A DNA stretch of 64,000 nucleotides from Afipia massiliensis (GCF_001006325.2 NZ_LBIA02000001.1:2047501-2111500), one strand, 5' to 3'; positions 7,602 to 16,827 are shown, counted from the first letter of the stretch. The notes: generated by a model from the letters alone, not told the origin. Made by a program: numbers and translations.

Positions 7602-8885
7602 ATGGTGCAATCTGCAAAAACCGATGTGTGGCTGGCGGCAGGTGTTCGCACGCCGTTTGCGAAAGTCGACGGCCCGCTGTCGGGTGTCGATGCCATCGCG
7701 CTGTCGGTTCCGGTGGTCAAGCACATGATCGAGCGTCTTGGTGGCGGCAAGCCAGACTTCGCGGTCTGGGGCAACGTCGTGCCCAACCTCACCTGGAGCA
7801 ATATCGCACGCGAAATCCTGATGGATGCGGGTGTCGATCCGACGGTGCCTGCCACTTCCACCGTCATGGCCTGTTCGACCAGCATGATGGGCGTGTTCGA
7901 AGCCGCCGGCATGATCGACGGCGAGGTGCGAAACCTAGCGCTGGTCGGCGGCGTTGACAGCCTCAGCCAGGTTCAGCTTGGGCTCGGCATGTCGCTGTCG
8001 AACTGGGTGCGCCAGTTTCAGACCGCGCGCTCGCTGGGACAAAAGCTTAGCCATGCCATCGATCTCAAGCTCAGCGATGTGCGTCTCTACATTCCGGCGG
8101 TCAGCAACCGCACCACTGGCATGAGCATGGGCGAGCATACGGAGATCACCGCCAAGGTGTGGAACATCTCGCGCGAAGCGCAGGACCAGATCGCGCTGGA
8201 CAGCCATCAGCGCGCGGTGGCGGCGTGGAATCGCGGATTTTTCGACGACCTCGTGATCCCGTTCGACGGCGTGAAGCGCGACACGATTCCGCGCAAGGAC
8301 ACCTCGCTGGAGAAGCTGGCGCGGCTGTCGCCGTCATTCGATCGCACCAGCGGCAAAGGCACGCTGACGGCCGGCAATTCATCGCCGCTCACCGACGGCG
8401 CATCGAGCATCTGGGTGGCCTCAAGAAAGGGATTGGAGAAGCTTCCCGCCAACACACCGCGCGTAAAGCTGATCGACTGGGAAATCGCGTCGGTGGATTT
8501 TCGCACCGAGGGTTTGCTGATGGCGCCGCCCTATGCGATCCCGCGGCTGCTCGCGCGCCATTCGCTGACCTATGCGGACATTCACCTTTGGGAAATTCAC
8601 GAAGCCTTCGCGGCGCAGGTGCTGGCGCATATCAAGGCGCTGGAGAGCCCGGAGTTTGTCCGCGACAAGGCCGGCGTCAATGCAGAGTTCGGAAAGTTTC
8701 CGCGTGAGCGCATGAATCCGAACGGCGGCTCTACCGCGATTGGCCATCCGTTCGGCGCCACCGGCGCGCGTATCCTCAGTCAGGCAGTCAAGGCGCTGGC
8801 GGCGATGCCGAAGGGAAGCCGCGCTATCGTCAGCATCTGCGCCGACGGCGGGCAGGGCACAGTGGCGCTGCTGGAAGCGGCTTGA
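7602..8885 (+). CDS. Acetyl-CoA C-acyltransferase (thiolase, FadI-like)
   Basis: 427 residues from ATG 7602 (MVQSAKTDVW), with GGGAG upstream; the GTG at 7557 lies in what looks like a repeat (CTAGTGTCC). All thiolase catalytic elements are present: nucleophilic Cys in VMACSTSMMG, His in EIHEAFAAQ, GHPFGATGAR, and the second active-site Cys in SICADGGQG. It cleaves or forms 3-ketoacyl-CoA in fatty-acid oxidation or related pathways. No FadJ-type partner is adjacent. It converges on the acetyltransferase at 8889 with three bases between. Confidence 0.9.
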   Translation: MVQSAKTDVWLAAGVRTPFAKVDGPLSGVDAIALSVPVVKHMIERLGGGKPDFAVWGNVVPNLTWSNIAREILMDAGVDPTVPATSTVMACSTSMMGVFEAAGMIDGEVRNLALVGGVDSLSQVQLGLGMSLSNWVRQFQTARSLGQKLSHAIDLKLSDVRLYIPAVSNRTTGMSMGEHTEITAKVWNISREAQDQIALDSHQRAVAAWNRGFFDDLVIPFDGVKRDTIPRKDTSLEKLARLSPSFDRTSGKGTLTAGNSSPLTDGASSIWVASRKGLEKLPANTPRVKLIDWEIASVDFRTEGLLMAPPYAIPRLLARHSLTYADIHLWEIHEAFAAQVLAHIKALESPEFVRDKAGVNAEFGKFPRERMNPNGGSTAIGHPFGATGARILSQAVKALAAMPKGSRAIVSICADGGQGTVALLEAA

Positions 8886-8888
8886 CGC

Positions 8889-9338
8889 TTACGGCTTCCA
8901 CGCCATGCCGTAGACCTTTCGTCCTGACACCGGATTGACGTCGTCATGGGTGTGGATGAAGCCGTTGCGCTCATAAAAGCGGATCGCACGGGCATTGTCG
9001 GTGTTGACCAGTAGCGTAATGCCGTCCGGCGCCATCATTTTCGCCTCGGCGATGAGCACGTTGCCGAGGTCCGATCCCCATGCTTCCGGCGCGACCACGA
9101 GTTGGTCGAGATAGCCCGATGCATCGATGGTGATGAAGCCGGCCATCTTGCCGTTCTGTTCGGCGACGACGATTTGCGCGGCGGGAACCAGTTCATCGCG
9201 CCAGCGTGCGCGCCAGCCTTCAAGCCGCTGCGCGAAGTCGATCGACGGATAGGCCTGTTGCCAGGTGCGATGCCACAGGTCGATCGCTGCGTTCTCGTCG
9301 CCGGCCGCATAGGGCCGGAGCGTAAAGGGTGCGCTCAT
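8889..9338 (-). CDS. GNAT-family N-acetyltransferase
   Basis: 149 residues. The start FTLRPYAAGDENAAIDLWHRTW and the end ARAIRFYERNGFIHTHDD are typical GNAT strands. In the acetyl-CoA loop position it has APEAWGSDLGNVLIAEAK, so the usual Q/RxxGxG/A is degenerate. It is downstream of the MotA/MotB-like pair on the same strand with a 28-bp gap, so it may be the last gene of that operon. The substrate is unknown. Confidence 0.8.
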   Translation of the reverse strand: MSAPFTLRPYAAGDENAAIDLWHRTWQQAYPSIDFAQRLEGWRARWRDELVPAAQIVVAEQNGKMAGFITIDASGYLDQLVVAPEAWGSDLGNVLIAEAKMMAPDGITLLVNTDNARAIRFYERNGFIHTHDDVNPVSGRKVYGMAWKP

Positions 9339-9366
9339 TGTCGCGTACAGATCCGAGACGCGCCGA

Positions 9367-10395
9367 TCATCGCTCGGTGAGCTTCAATTCGATGCGACGG
9401 TTGCGCTTGTAGGCCTCTTCAGTCTTCTCGGGATCAAGCGGCTGGAATTCCGCGAACCCCGCCGCGACCAGCCGCTGCGCCGGTACGCCGAGTGAGACCA
9501 GATACTGCACCACCGAGATCGCGCGTGCTGATGAAAGCTCCCAGTTCGATTTGAACTGCGGGCTGTTGATCGGCCGCACGTCAGTGTGGCCGTCGACGCG
9601 CAGCACCCAGGCGATCTCTTTCGGAATTTGGTTGTCGAGATCGATCAGCGCGGTTGCGAGCTTGTCGAGTTCGGCGCGGCCTTCCGGCAGCAGCAGCGCC
9701 TGCCCGGTGTCGAAAAATACCTCGGACTGGAATACGAAGCGGTCACCGACGATGCGCACATCGGGGCGGTTGCCGAGGATGGCGCGCAGCCGTCCGAAGA
9801 ATTCGGAGCGATAGCGCGACAGTTCCTGCACCCGCTGCGCCAATGCCACGTTCAGCCGCTGACCGAGATCGGCGATTCGGGTCTGGGATTCCTTGTCGCG
9901 CTTCTCCGAGGCATCGAGTGCTTCCTCAAGGGCCGCCAGTTGCCGGCGCAGCGCGCTGATCTGCTGGTTCAGCACTTCGATCTGCGCCAGCGCGCGGGCG
10001 GTCACCTGTTTCTCGGAGTCCAGCGCCTTGCCGAGTTCGGTGGCACGGCCCGCAGCACTGGCACCGGCGCCTGCGAGGCCGTCATACAGGCCTTTGACGC
10101 GATCGCGCTCGGCCTCGGCGGAGGCAAGTCCGGCGCGCATCTGGGAGAGTTGCTCGTCGAGGTTCAGCTTGCCGAGTTTTTCGAGCGACAGCAGATCGTT
10201 GAGCTGTGCGATCTGCGCGTTCAGCCGCTCGAGCGCCTTGTCCTTGCCGGTGACTTCCTGCGACAGGAAGAACTGCACCACCAGAAACACCGACAGCAGG
10301 AATACGATGGCGAGAACCAGCGTCGACAGCGCATCGACGAAGCCCGGCCAGTAGTTGAAGCCGCTGTCGTTCCTGCGTGAACGCGAAAGCGCCAT
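9367..10395 (-). CDS. MotB/OmpA-like peptidoglycan-binding protein
   Basis: About 342 residues from ATG 10395, which has GGAG ten bases upstream. One transmembrane helix (GFVDALSTLVLAIVFLLSVF) is followed by a long coiled coil (about residues 50-190) and an OmpA/MotB peptidoglycan-binding domain: FFDTGQALLLPEGRAELDKL, VDGHTDVRPI, LSSARAISVVQYL, NRRIELKL. The inner-membrane anchor with a periplasmic wall-binding domain matches a stator-like partner of the upstream MotA/TolQ-like protein. No flagellar gene is near, so a role in flagellar rotation is doubtful; cell-wall or ion-driven transport work is more likely. Confidence 0.85.
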   Translation of the reverse strand: MALSRSRRNDSGFNYWPGFVDALSTLVLAIVFLLSVFLVVQFFLSQEVTGKDKALERLNAQIAQLNDLLSLEKLGKLNLDEQLSQMRAGLASAEAERDRVKGLYDGLAGAGASAAGRATELGKALDSEKQVTARALAQIEVLNQQISALRRQLAALEEALDASEKRDKESQTRIADLGQRLNVALAQRVQELSRYRSEFFGRLRAILGNRPDVRIVGDRFVFQSEVFFDTGQALLLPEGRAELDKLATALIDLDNQIPKEIAWVLRVDGHTDVRPINSPQFKSNWELSSARAISVVQYLVSLGVPAQRLVAAGFAEFQPLDPEKTEEAYKRNRRIELKLTER

Positions 10396-10410
10396 AGCCA
10401 ATATCTCCGG

Positions 10411-11403
10411 TCAGTTGGTCTCGGGCTGACGCGCGAGGCGCTCCAGAAGCTGCTTGATCTCTTTGTTTTGCTCGCCCTGGCCGTCGGCCCATTCGCGTAT
10501 CAATTGCTGTTCGGTGCGCATGTGATGCACCAGGCCCTGGATCGCCTCGGCGAGATTGGCCATCGCGGTGGTCGCGGTTCGGTTCGATCCCATCTCCTCG
10601 ACGGCGAGCCGCAGCCGGTCGAGCGCGGGATTTAGGTCGCCGGTGCTGCTGCTGCCGTCACCGGCATATTCCCGCACGGTTTCCGCCAGCCAGTCCTCGA
10701 GGTCGGTGTAAAAGCGGTTCTGCGCTTGGCTTGACTGTAGATCGAGAAAGCCGAGCACCAATGAGCCTGCGAGGCCGAACAGCGAGGACGAGAACGAAAT
10801 GCCCATGCCGCCGAGCGGCGCGGCCAAACCTTCCTTGAGCGTGTCGAACACCGAACCGGCATCGCCGCCGACTTTCAGGCCCTCGATCACCTTGCCGACC
10901 GAGCCGACGGTTTCAATGAGGCCCCAGAACGTACCGAGCAGGCCGAGAAATACCAGAAGGCCGGTCATGTAGCGCGACAGGTCACGCGCTTCGTCGAGCC
11001 GGGTCGCGATGGAATCCAGCAGATGCCGCATGGTCTGTTGCGAAATGCTCATGCGGCCCGAGCGATGGCTCAGCATCGCGGCCATCGGCGCCAGCAGTGT
11101 TGGCCGCCGATCCACCGCAAGTCCGGGATCGGAAATGCGGAAGCTGTTGACCCACGAAATTTCAGGATAGAGCCGGATTACCTGCCGGAAGGCGAGGATG
11201 ATGCCGATGGCAAGAACGCCGACAATCAGTGCGTTGAGCCCGGGATTGGCGAGGAACGCCACCCAGATCTGCTTGTAGAGGACCACGAGCAGCAGGCTGC
11301 ACAGAATGAGGAACACCATCATCCTGACCAGGAAGATGCGCGGTGTTGACAGTTTCGTGACGCTGATATCGGCCGCAGTTTGGGATGGGGAAGTCTTTGC
11401 CAT
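10411..11403 (-). CDS. MotA/TolQ/ExbB-like inner-membrane protein
   Basis: 330 residues. Two amino-terminal helices (ILCSLLLVVLYKQIW and LNALIVGVLAIGIILAF), then the MotA/TolQ/ExbB core: YMTGLLVFLGLLGTFWGLIETV and GMGISFSSSLFGLAGSLVLGFL. The second of these is the conserved proton-channel helix region. A soluble tail carries a coiled coil (EQQLIREWADGQGEQNKEIK). The MotB-like gene starts 15 bp downstream. Together they look like a non-flagellar proton-driven stator pair of the type common in Rhizobiales. Confidence 0.85.
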   Translation of the reverse strand: MAKTSPSQTAADISVTKLSTPRIFLVRMMVFLILCSLLLVVLYKQIWVAFLANPGLNALIVGVLAIGIILAFRQVIRLYPEISWVNSFRISDPGLAVDRRPTLLAPMAAMLSHRSGRMSISQQTMRHLLDSIATRLDEARDLSRYMTGLLVFLGLLGTFWGLIETVGSVGKVIEGLKVGGDAGSVFDTLKEGLAAPLGGMGISFSSSLFGLAGSLVLGFLDLQSSQAQNRFYTDLEDWLAETVREYAGDGSSSTGDLNPALDRLRLAVEEMGSNRTATTAMANLAEAIQGLVHHMRTEQQLIREWADGQGEQNKEIKQLLERLARQPETN

Positions 11404-11569
11404 GGCGGATCTTCAATCCTTGTCCGTGGAACGTGTCGAGCATCAATATGGCACAGCGGGGGCGGGAAAAAAGACTCCATCGCCGATTTGACCCCAGCTA
11501 CGGAACCTCGCCTGAAACCCGGGCTTCTTTGAAGCGTATTTCTTCTACGAAGTTGAGGCGAGGATTGTC

Positions 11570-12364
11570 ATGGTCTGGTTCTTCCTGAGCGCGTTGGCCG
11601 CCATGGCGGTCGCGCTCGCTATCCTGATGACGGGCGCATGGCTGGTGCAGCAGCGCACCGGTAATTCGGGGTGGGTCGATACCGTCTGGACGTTTTCGCT
11701 TGGCCTCGTCGGAGCCGTCGGCGCGCTCTGGCCGATGGCCGGCGAGCCCATCGCGCCGCGTCAATGGCTGATCGCGGCCCTCGTTGTCATCTGGTCGCTG
11801 CGCCTCGGCATGCATATCGCCGTTCGCACCGCGGGCATCACCGACGATCCGCGCTATGCGGCTTTCGCGAAGGAGTGGGGTGTTGATTCGCCGCGCCGGA
11901 TGTTTGTGTTTCTGCAGAACCAGGCTTTCGGTTCGATCCCGCTGGTGTTCTCGATCTTCGTCGCCGCGCATGTTCCGGTCGCAGGACTACGTGCGCAGGA
12001 CTATCTCGGCGCGCTCATTCTGTTGACGGGCATCGCGGGCGAGGCGCTGGCCGATGCGCAGCTCAAGTCATTCCGAACAGATCCGGCGAACAAGGGCAGG
12101 GTCTGCGATGTCGGGCTGTGGGCGTGGTCGCGGCACCCGAACTACTTTTTCGAGTGGTTCGGCTGGCTTGCCTATCCGGTGATCGCGATCTCGGCGGGCT
12201 ATGGCTGGGGCTGGTTCGCGCTGCTCGGTCCCGTCTTCATGTACTGGATTCTGGTGCATGTGACCGGCATTCCGCCGCTGGAAGAGCAGATGCTGCGTTC
12301 GCGCGGCGACGCTTACCGGGCGTATCAGTCGCGCACCCGCAAGTTTTTTCCGCTGCCGCAATAG
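11570..12364 (+). CDS. DUF1295 (steroid-5-alpha-reductase-like) integral membrane protein
   Basis: 264 residues with about six hydrophobic helices. The DUF1295 signature is near the carboxyl end: GLWAWSRHPNYFFEWFGWLA and, at the tail, PPLEEQMLRSRGDAYRAYQ. The family shares the membrane fold of steroid reductases and isoprenylcysteine methyltransferases. It often neighbours cyclopropane-fatty-acid synthase genes, which are absent here. The reaction is unknown. A small ORF follows within 25 bp and may be cotranscribed. Confidence 0.88.
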   Translation: MVWFFLSALAAMAVALAILMTGAWLVQQRTGNSGWVDTVWTFSLGLVGAVGALWPMAGEPIAPRQWLIAALVVIWSLRLGMHIAVRTAGITDDPRYAAFAKEWGVDSPRRMFVFLQNQAFGSIPLVFSIFVAAHVPVAGLRAQDYLGALILLTGIAGEALADAQLKSFRTDPANKGRVCDVGLWAWSRHPNYFFEWFGWLAYPVIAISAGYGWGWFALLGPVFMYWILVHVTGIPPLEEQMLRSRGDAYRAYQSRTRKFFPLPQ

Positions 12365-12389
12365 CTTCCTTGAAAGATTGAGCCGATCC

Positions 12390-12638
12390 ATGAGTCTGAT
12401 CTCGCGCATCATCGGTACCACCGAACGCACGCCGCTTCCTGATGTCATGATCCGCGCCCGCATCAATGCGCTGTGCTCGCGCACGGCCGCCAAGCTCGCG
12501 ACGGGCAATGCGGAGACCGACGCCGCTTTCGCGCGCGTGCGGCGCTGGCGCTGGTTCTTTCTCGCGACCACCGGACTGTTCGGCCACGCCGACGGCACCG
12601 AATGGGGCATCAGCCACTACCGGATGACGCGCGCTTAG
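12390..12638 (+). CDS. Small hypothetical protein downstream of DUF1295
   Basis: 82 residues from ATG 12390 (MSLISRIIGTTER); an in-frame TTG at 12378 is less likely. It is rich in Arg, Ala and Thr, with a mildly hydrophobic WRWFFLATTGLF segment and no signal peptide. I do not recognise a family. The tight spacing after the DUF1295 gene suggests an operon. It converges on the inositol-monophosphatase-type gene, leaving seven bases between the stops. Confidence 0.6.
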   Translation: MSLISRIIGTTERTPLPDVMIRARINALCSRTAAKLATGNAETDAAFARVRRWRWFFLATTGLFGHADGTEWGISHYRMTRA

Positions 12639-12645
12639 CGCAGCA

Positions 12646-13434
12646 TCATAGCGGCTTGAGGATCTTCACCAGTTCGCGCTGGATCGTCTCATTGCCGCAA
12701 ACGACATGGCCAGTGGCCATCGCCGTATCACCGCCCTCGATGCCGCTGATGACACCGCCGGCCTCGCGCACCATGATCAGTCCGGCTGCGATGTCCCACG
12801 GCTGGAGATTGCGTTCCCAGTAACCGTCGAGGCGGCCGGCCGCGACATACGCGAGATCGAGCGAGGCCGCGCCGAAGCGGCGCAGGCCCGCGACGCGCTG
12901 CTGCATCTCCGCCATTTCGCGGCGAGACTGTTCGTGGTCGCCGCGCCCGATATGCGGCAGACCGCACGCGATCACGCATTCGTTGAGCTGCTGACGGGCC
13001 GCGACGCGCAAGCGCTGATCGTTGAGGAACGCGCCCTTGCCGCGCTCGGCCATGTAAAGTTCATCGGTTGCGGGATTGTAGATCACGCCGGCGATGATCG
13101 TGCCTTCGCGCTGCAGAGCGATCGAAATCGCGAACTGCGGGATGCCGTGCAGGAAGTTCGTCGTGCCGTCGAGCGGATCGACGATCCATGTGTTGGATTT
13201 GTCGGTGCCTTCGCGCGTTCCGCCTTCCTCACCGAGAAATCCGTAACCCGGCCGCGCTTTGGTCAGATCGTCATAGAGCATCTGCTCTGCGCGCTTGTCG
13301 GCGAGCGAGACGAAATTCGCCGGCCCCTTCATTGAAACCTGAAGGTTCTCGATCTCGCCAAGATCGCGACTGAGGCTGCGGCCCGCGCGGCGCGCGGCCT
13401 TGACCATGACGTTGATGAGAGCTGAATGGATCAT
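12646..13434 (-). CDS. suhB: Inositol-monophosphatase-family protein (SuhB-like)
   Basis: About 262 residues from ATG 13434 (MIHSALINVMVKAARRAG), the usual family start; the longer frame to 13530 adds unrelated residues. Metal and substrate motifs are intact: GFLGEEGG, WIVDPLDGTTNFLHG, and the carboxyl motif WDIAAGLIMVREAGG. The family hydrolyses myo-inositol-1-phosphate and related phosphates, and SuhB also acts in ribosome-linked transcription in enterobacteria. The specific activity here is not proven. It is the last gene of the minus-strand run that begins at tkt. Confidence 0.88.
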   Translation of the reverse strand: MIHSALINVMVKAARRAGRSLSRDLGEIENLQVSMKGPANFVSLADKRAEQMLYDDLTKARPGYGFLGEEGGTREGTDKSNTWIVDPLDGTTNFLHGIPQFAISIALQREGTIIAGVIYNPATDELYMAERGKGAFLNDQRLRVAARQQLNECVIACGLPHIGRGDHEQSRREMAEMQQRVAGLRRFGAASLDLAYVAAGRLDGYWERNLQPWDIAAGLIMVREAGGVISGIEGGDTAMATGHVVCGNETIQRELVKILKPL

Positions 13435-13635
13435 GCGTCCGGCTTGATAAGGATCCGAATGAGGCCGGATCGGGATGAAGGATTGGGGCTTTGATGCCGG
13501 ATGCTTGGCGTCAAAGCGCAGGCGCGTCAAGGGCGTTCAGGGCATTTGGAGAGAAGCGGACGGCGGTTTGCGTGAAGAAAAAGCGTCAAATGAGAGCTTC
13601 GGTTCGAATTAAGCCGGACTGAGGAAAATCCCGGC

Positions 13636-14733
13636 TCATTTCGTGCCAAACCACTTTTTGGCGAGGTCTTCAGCCTTGGCTTTCTCCAGCGGGGAGAGTT
13701 GGGCGAACTGCGCATCGAGGTCGGGATCGCCGTTGCCGGCGGTTTTCGCGATCAGATGCCATTTGAAGCCCTGAACCTTGTCCACTGGGACGCCGAGGCC
13801 GTCGACGAGAATGCGCGCCAGGCGGTTCTGCGCGATCGGGCTGTTCTGGCGGGCCGCCCTGTTCAGCAGCGCAATCGCGGTGGGCACATCCTTGGGCGTG
13901 CCGGTGCCGTTATAGAGCGCGATGGCGTATTCCACTTCGGCGTCGAGATTGTCGACCATCGCGGCGGCGCGCATCAACTTCGCGGCCTCGACAAGATTCT
14001 TCTCCACACCGCGGCCCTCCTTGTAGAGCGTCGCGAGCGCGTACTGCGCCTCGGGGTTGCCGGCATTCGCGGCCTGACGGAACAGTTCGGCGGCGCGCTT
14101 GACGTCCTGCGGGAAGGTCTGGCCTTCCAGATAAAGCAGCCCGAGATTGTAGGCGGCGGCGGCTTTCCCAAGCTTGGCGGACGACGCCAGTAGCCGGGCG
14201 CCTTCTTCGCGATTGGTTGGACCGCCGCGTCCGGCGATCCGCATCATACCGAGCGCGAACATCGCTTCGCGGTCGCCGCGGTCGGCAGCCTGCTTGTACC
14301 ATTCCGCGGCCTTGGCGTCGTCGCGCTTGATGCCGAGCGCGTTGGAATAGAGTTCGCCCAGCAGCGTCATCGATTTAGGATCGCCCATCTCCTGCGCACG
14401 CTTCAGCGCGATGTTGAAGGCGGTGCGGTACAGGCCTTGCTGATAGGCGCCGTAGGCGAGATCGGCGTTGGGATTGTCGGGGGGCGCAGGCGGTGTCGCC
14501 GCTTTCGCAGGTTCGCTTTTCGGTTTCGGCGCACTCGCTTTCGGCGCGGCAGCTTTTGGCGGGGTGGATTTGGCCGCCGGAGGTTTCTCGGCGGGCTTGA
14601 TCGGCTCCGGAAAGGGATTCGGCGTGCCCTGTGCGACAGCACTCGCCGAAAATGCGACAACGCCCGCAACGACAGATGCAAGAAATCTTGCATGAGCGGC
14701 TGCGAACGGCGTGGCCCGGCGAAGCGCGGTCAT
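13636..14733 (-). CDS. Secreted Sel1-repeat (TPR-like) protein
   Basis: 365 residues. A signal peptide (cleavage likely after SASAVAQ) precedes a Pro/Ala/Lys-rich linker (about residues 35-90). Several Sel1 repeats follow: SMTLLGELYSNALGIKRDD, AMFALGMMRIAGRGG, AAYNLGLLYLEGQ, AQYALATLYKEGRGVEKN, AQNRLARILVDGLGV. Such proteins serve as periplasmic protein-interaction scaffolds. The gene starts seven bases after the ThiE-like gene, so the two are probably cotranscribed. Confidence 0.85.
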   Translation of the reverse strand: MTALRRATPFAAAHARFLASVVAGVVAFSASAVAQGTPNPFPEPIKPAEKPPAAKSTPPKAAAPKASAPKPKSEPAKAATPPAPPDNPNADLAYGAYQQGLYRTAFNIALKRAQEMGDPKSMTLLGELYSNALGIKRDDAKAAEWYKQAADRGDREAMFALGMMRIAGRGGPTNREEGARLLASSAKLGKAAAAYNLGLLYLEGQTFPQDVKRAAELFRQAANAGNPEAQYALATLYKEGRGVEKNLVEAAKLMRAAAMVDNLDAEVEYAIALYNGTGTPKDVPTAIALLNRAARQNSPIAQNRLARILVDGLGVPVDKVQGFKWHLIAKTAGNGDPDLDAQFAQLSPLEKAKAEDLAKKWFGTK

Positions 14734-14740
14734 CGTGGTC

Positions 14741-15421
14741 TTATCCTCCCGTCAGCGTGGCTTGCGCGAGAGAAGTCTCAAAGCCGCGCGCGATGGCCTG
14801 GCTGGCCTCGATCAGGGCGGCGTGAGCGCCGCGCGAATCCTGCCAGATGAAATCGCCGACCAGAACAAAGTCCGCGCCGGCTGCCGCGAACAACTGCGCC
14901 TCGTCCAGTGTCGTAGCGTAGCCCACGCAAGGCGGTTCGAACAGTTCGGCCCACCAATCCAGCCGTTCGCAGATCGCGTCCGCCGACGGGCGTTCGCCAT
15001 TCGCATCCGGTTCGCCGAACAGCACGTAATCCGCGCCGGCCTCACCAGCCACCATCGCATCGTGCCGCGTGATCAAGCCGCCGACGCCGAGAATGCGATC
15101 GGGCTTCAGCGTCGGCATCGCCTCCTGCATTGCCACAATGCCGATGAGGTTGGCGCCGTCCGCGCCGCCGCGTGCGACCAGTTCGAAATGTCCGTCGAGC
15201 AGCACGGCAACGCCGGCCTTCTGGATCACAGGCGCCAGCGCCTTGACGCGCTGGATCATGCCGCGCTCATCGGCCGGCGTGAGCCGCAGCAAGACCGCCG
15301 CGACATCGGCGGCTGCCAGCAGCGCGGGCAGATCGGACGCAAGCTGCGCGGGATCGGTCACCGGCGGTGTCGCCAGATAGAGCCGCGGCGCGGGGCGTGG
15401 TGGGGGAGGTTTTGTGGCCAT
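14741..15421 (-). CDS. ThiE/TenI-like protein (thiamine-phosphate-synthase fold)
   Basis: 226 residues with the TIM-barrel layout of ThiE/TenI: LYLATPPV, ALAPVIQKAGVAVLLDGH, GADGANLIG, RILGVGG, and AGADYVLFGE. Classical ThiE residues are partly replaced (the DR/ND and VHLGQ positions read LLDGHFE and ANLIG), and a carboxyl extension (CVGYATTLDEAQLFAAAGADFV) is present. Thiamine phosphate synthase activity is therefore uncertain; a TenI-like or divergent role is possible. It lies between fba and the Sel1 gene on the same strand, separated from fba by a repeat element. Confidence 0.7.
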   Translation of the reverse strand: MATKPPPPRPAPRLYLATPPVTDPAQLASDLPALLAAADVAAVLLRLTPADERGMIQRVKALAPVIQKAGVAVLLDGHFELVARGGADGANLIGIVAMQEAMPTLKPDRILGVGGLITRHDAMVAGEAGADYVLFGEPDANGERPSADAICERLDWWAELFEPPCVGYATTLDEAQLFAAAGADFVLVGDFIWQDSRGAHAALIEASQAIARGFETSLAQATLTGG

Positions 15422-15514
15422 GATGGCGTATCTGCCCGTTGACTGCGGCCAAAAAAGGGGCGGGCAATCTGCCCATTGCCCGGATGAAACGAGAACGGCT
15501 CAGATTCTGTAACT

Positions 15515-15601
15515 CGTCATGGCCGGGCTTGTCCCGGCCATCCACGCCTTCATCATCTAACAGGTAAGACGTGGATGCCCGGCACAGGGCCGGGCATGAC
15601 G
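15515..15601. repeat. Palindromic intergenic repeat, family A (paired copy)
   Basis: Two facing halves: CGTCATGGCCGGGCTTG... ending in CCACGCC, then AAGACGTGGATGCCCGGC... ending in CATGACG. Each half is itself palindromic (GGCCGGG/CCCGGCC). The same core recurs at 28936, 29275, 49085 and, altered, at 37224 and 56240. It sits between fba and the ThiE-like gene. Confidence 0.8.
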
Positions 15602-15613
15602 CAAGCTATGTTG

Positions 15614-16681
15614 TTAAGCGATCTTTGCCTGAAGCTCGCCCTTGGCGTAGCGCTGCGCCATTTGGGCGGTGGTCAGCACCTTCTTGATCTTGCTGGCCTG
15701 ACCCGCGGTGTTGAATTCCTGCAGGCGCTGCTTGCAGAGCTTGGTCATCGCTTCCATCGCGGGCTTCAGATACTTGCGCGGATCGAACTCGCTTGGATTC
15801 TCGCTCAGGATCTTGCGGATCTGGCCGGTCATCGCCATCCGGTTGTCGGTGTCGATGTTGATCTTGCGCACACCGTGCTTGATGCCGCGCTGGATCTCGG
15901 AGACCGGAACGCCCCAGGTCGGCTTCATCTGGCCGCCGAACTTGTTGATGATCTCCTGCAGATCCTGCGGCACCGACGACGAGCCGTGCATCACAAGATG
16001 CGTGTTCGGCAGCTTGCGGTGAATTTCTTCGATCACGTTCATGGCGAGGATGTCGCCGTCCGGCTTGCGGGTGAACTTGTAGGCGCCGTGCGAGGTGCCC
16101 ATCGCAATCGCCAGCGCGTCGACCTGGGTTTCCTTGACGAACTTCACGGCTTCGTCGGGGTTGGTGAGGAGCTGGTCGTGAGACAGCTTGCCCTCGAAAC
16201 CGTGGCCGTCTTCCTTCTCGCCTTCACCGCTTTCCAGCGAGCCGAGCACGCCGAGTTCGCCTTCCACCGAAATGCCGCCGAGATGCGCCATGTCGGTCAC
16301 GGTCTTGGTCACGCCGACATTGTAGTCCCAGTCGCCCGGCGTCTTGCCGTCGGCCTTGAGCGAGCCGTCCATCATCACCGAGGTGAAGCCGGCCTGAATC
16401 GCGGTCATGCAGGTGGCGGGTTCGTTGCCGTGATCGAGGTGCACGCACACGGGGATCTGCGGATAGATTTCCGTCACCGCGTCCATCATGTGCTTGAGCA
16501 TCACGTCGTTGGCGTAGGAGCGCGCGCCGCGCGATGCCTGAATGATAACCGGCGCATCGACGGAACTGGCGGCTTCCATGATGGCCAGCGCCTGTTCCAT
16601 GTTGTTGATGTTGAATGCCGGCACGCCGTAGTCGTTCTCAGCAGCATGATCCAGCAATTGACGCAACGTGATGCGAGCCAT
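15614..16681 (-). CDS. fba: Class II fructose-bisphosphate aldolase, Calvin-cycle subtype
   Basis: 355 residues from ATG 16681 ([16 protein letters not shown]), the subtype's usual start; the longer frame to 16768 reads through repeat DNA. The zinc-binding and catalytic elements are visible: [38 protein letters not shown] and [11 protein letters not shown]. The enzyme joins glyceraldehyde-3-phosphate and dihydroxyacetone phosphate reversibly, and this subtype can also serve sedoheptulose bisphosphate in carbon fixation. The upstream genes on the strand are pgk, gap and tkt, but two tandem palindromic elements separate it from pgk. Confidence 0.95.
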   Translation of the reverse strand: MARITLRQLLDHAAENDYGVPAFNINNMEQALAIMEAASSVDAPVIIQASRGARSYANDVMLKHMMDAVTEIYPQIPVCVHLDHGNEPATCMTAIQAGFTSVMMDGSLKADGKTPGDWDYNVGVTKTVTDMAHLGGISVEGELGVLGSLESGEGEKEDGHGFEGKLSHDQLLTNPDEAVKFVKETQVDALAIAMGTSHGAYKFTRKPDGDILAMNVIEEIHRKLPNTHLVMHGSSSVPQDLQEIINKFGGQMKPTWGVPVSEIQRGIKHGVRKINIDTDNRMAMTGQIRKILSENPSEFDPRKYLKPAMEAMTKLCKQRLQEFNTAGQASKIKKVLTTAQMAQRYAKGELQAKIA

Positions 16682-16739
16682 GGGTGCTTGTTCTCCGTGG
16701 TCTTGAAGGCAGCGCCAGAGGCGCCAGATCCGTTGAAAT

Positions 16740-16815
16740 CTAGTGTCTAGAATTCGAAGTTCGCTCAATTCTGCAGCATCTTCGGTAGCGAACTTCGAAT
16801 TCGAAAGGACACTAG
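16740..16815. repeat. Palindromic element 1 between pgk and fba
   Basis: Perfect 16-bp inner arms (16750-16765 and 16787-16802) around a 21-nt loop. They are bounded by an outer inverted repeat CTAGTGTC (16740-16747) / GACACTAG (16808-16815). The organisation resembles a small non-coding mobile palindrome with CTAG ends. Confidence 0.8.
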
Positions 16816-16827
16816 AAAATTATGATT

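Noticed and set aside
9367-11403. Zorya-type anti-phage system suggested by the MotA/MotB-like pair
   Set aside because: No adjacent ZorC/ZorD or ZorE-like helicase or nuclease; neighbours are an acetyltransferase and a DUF1295 protein.
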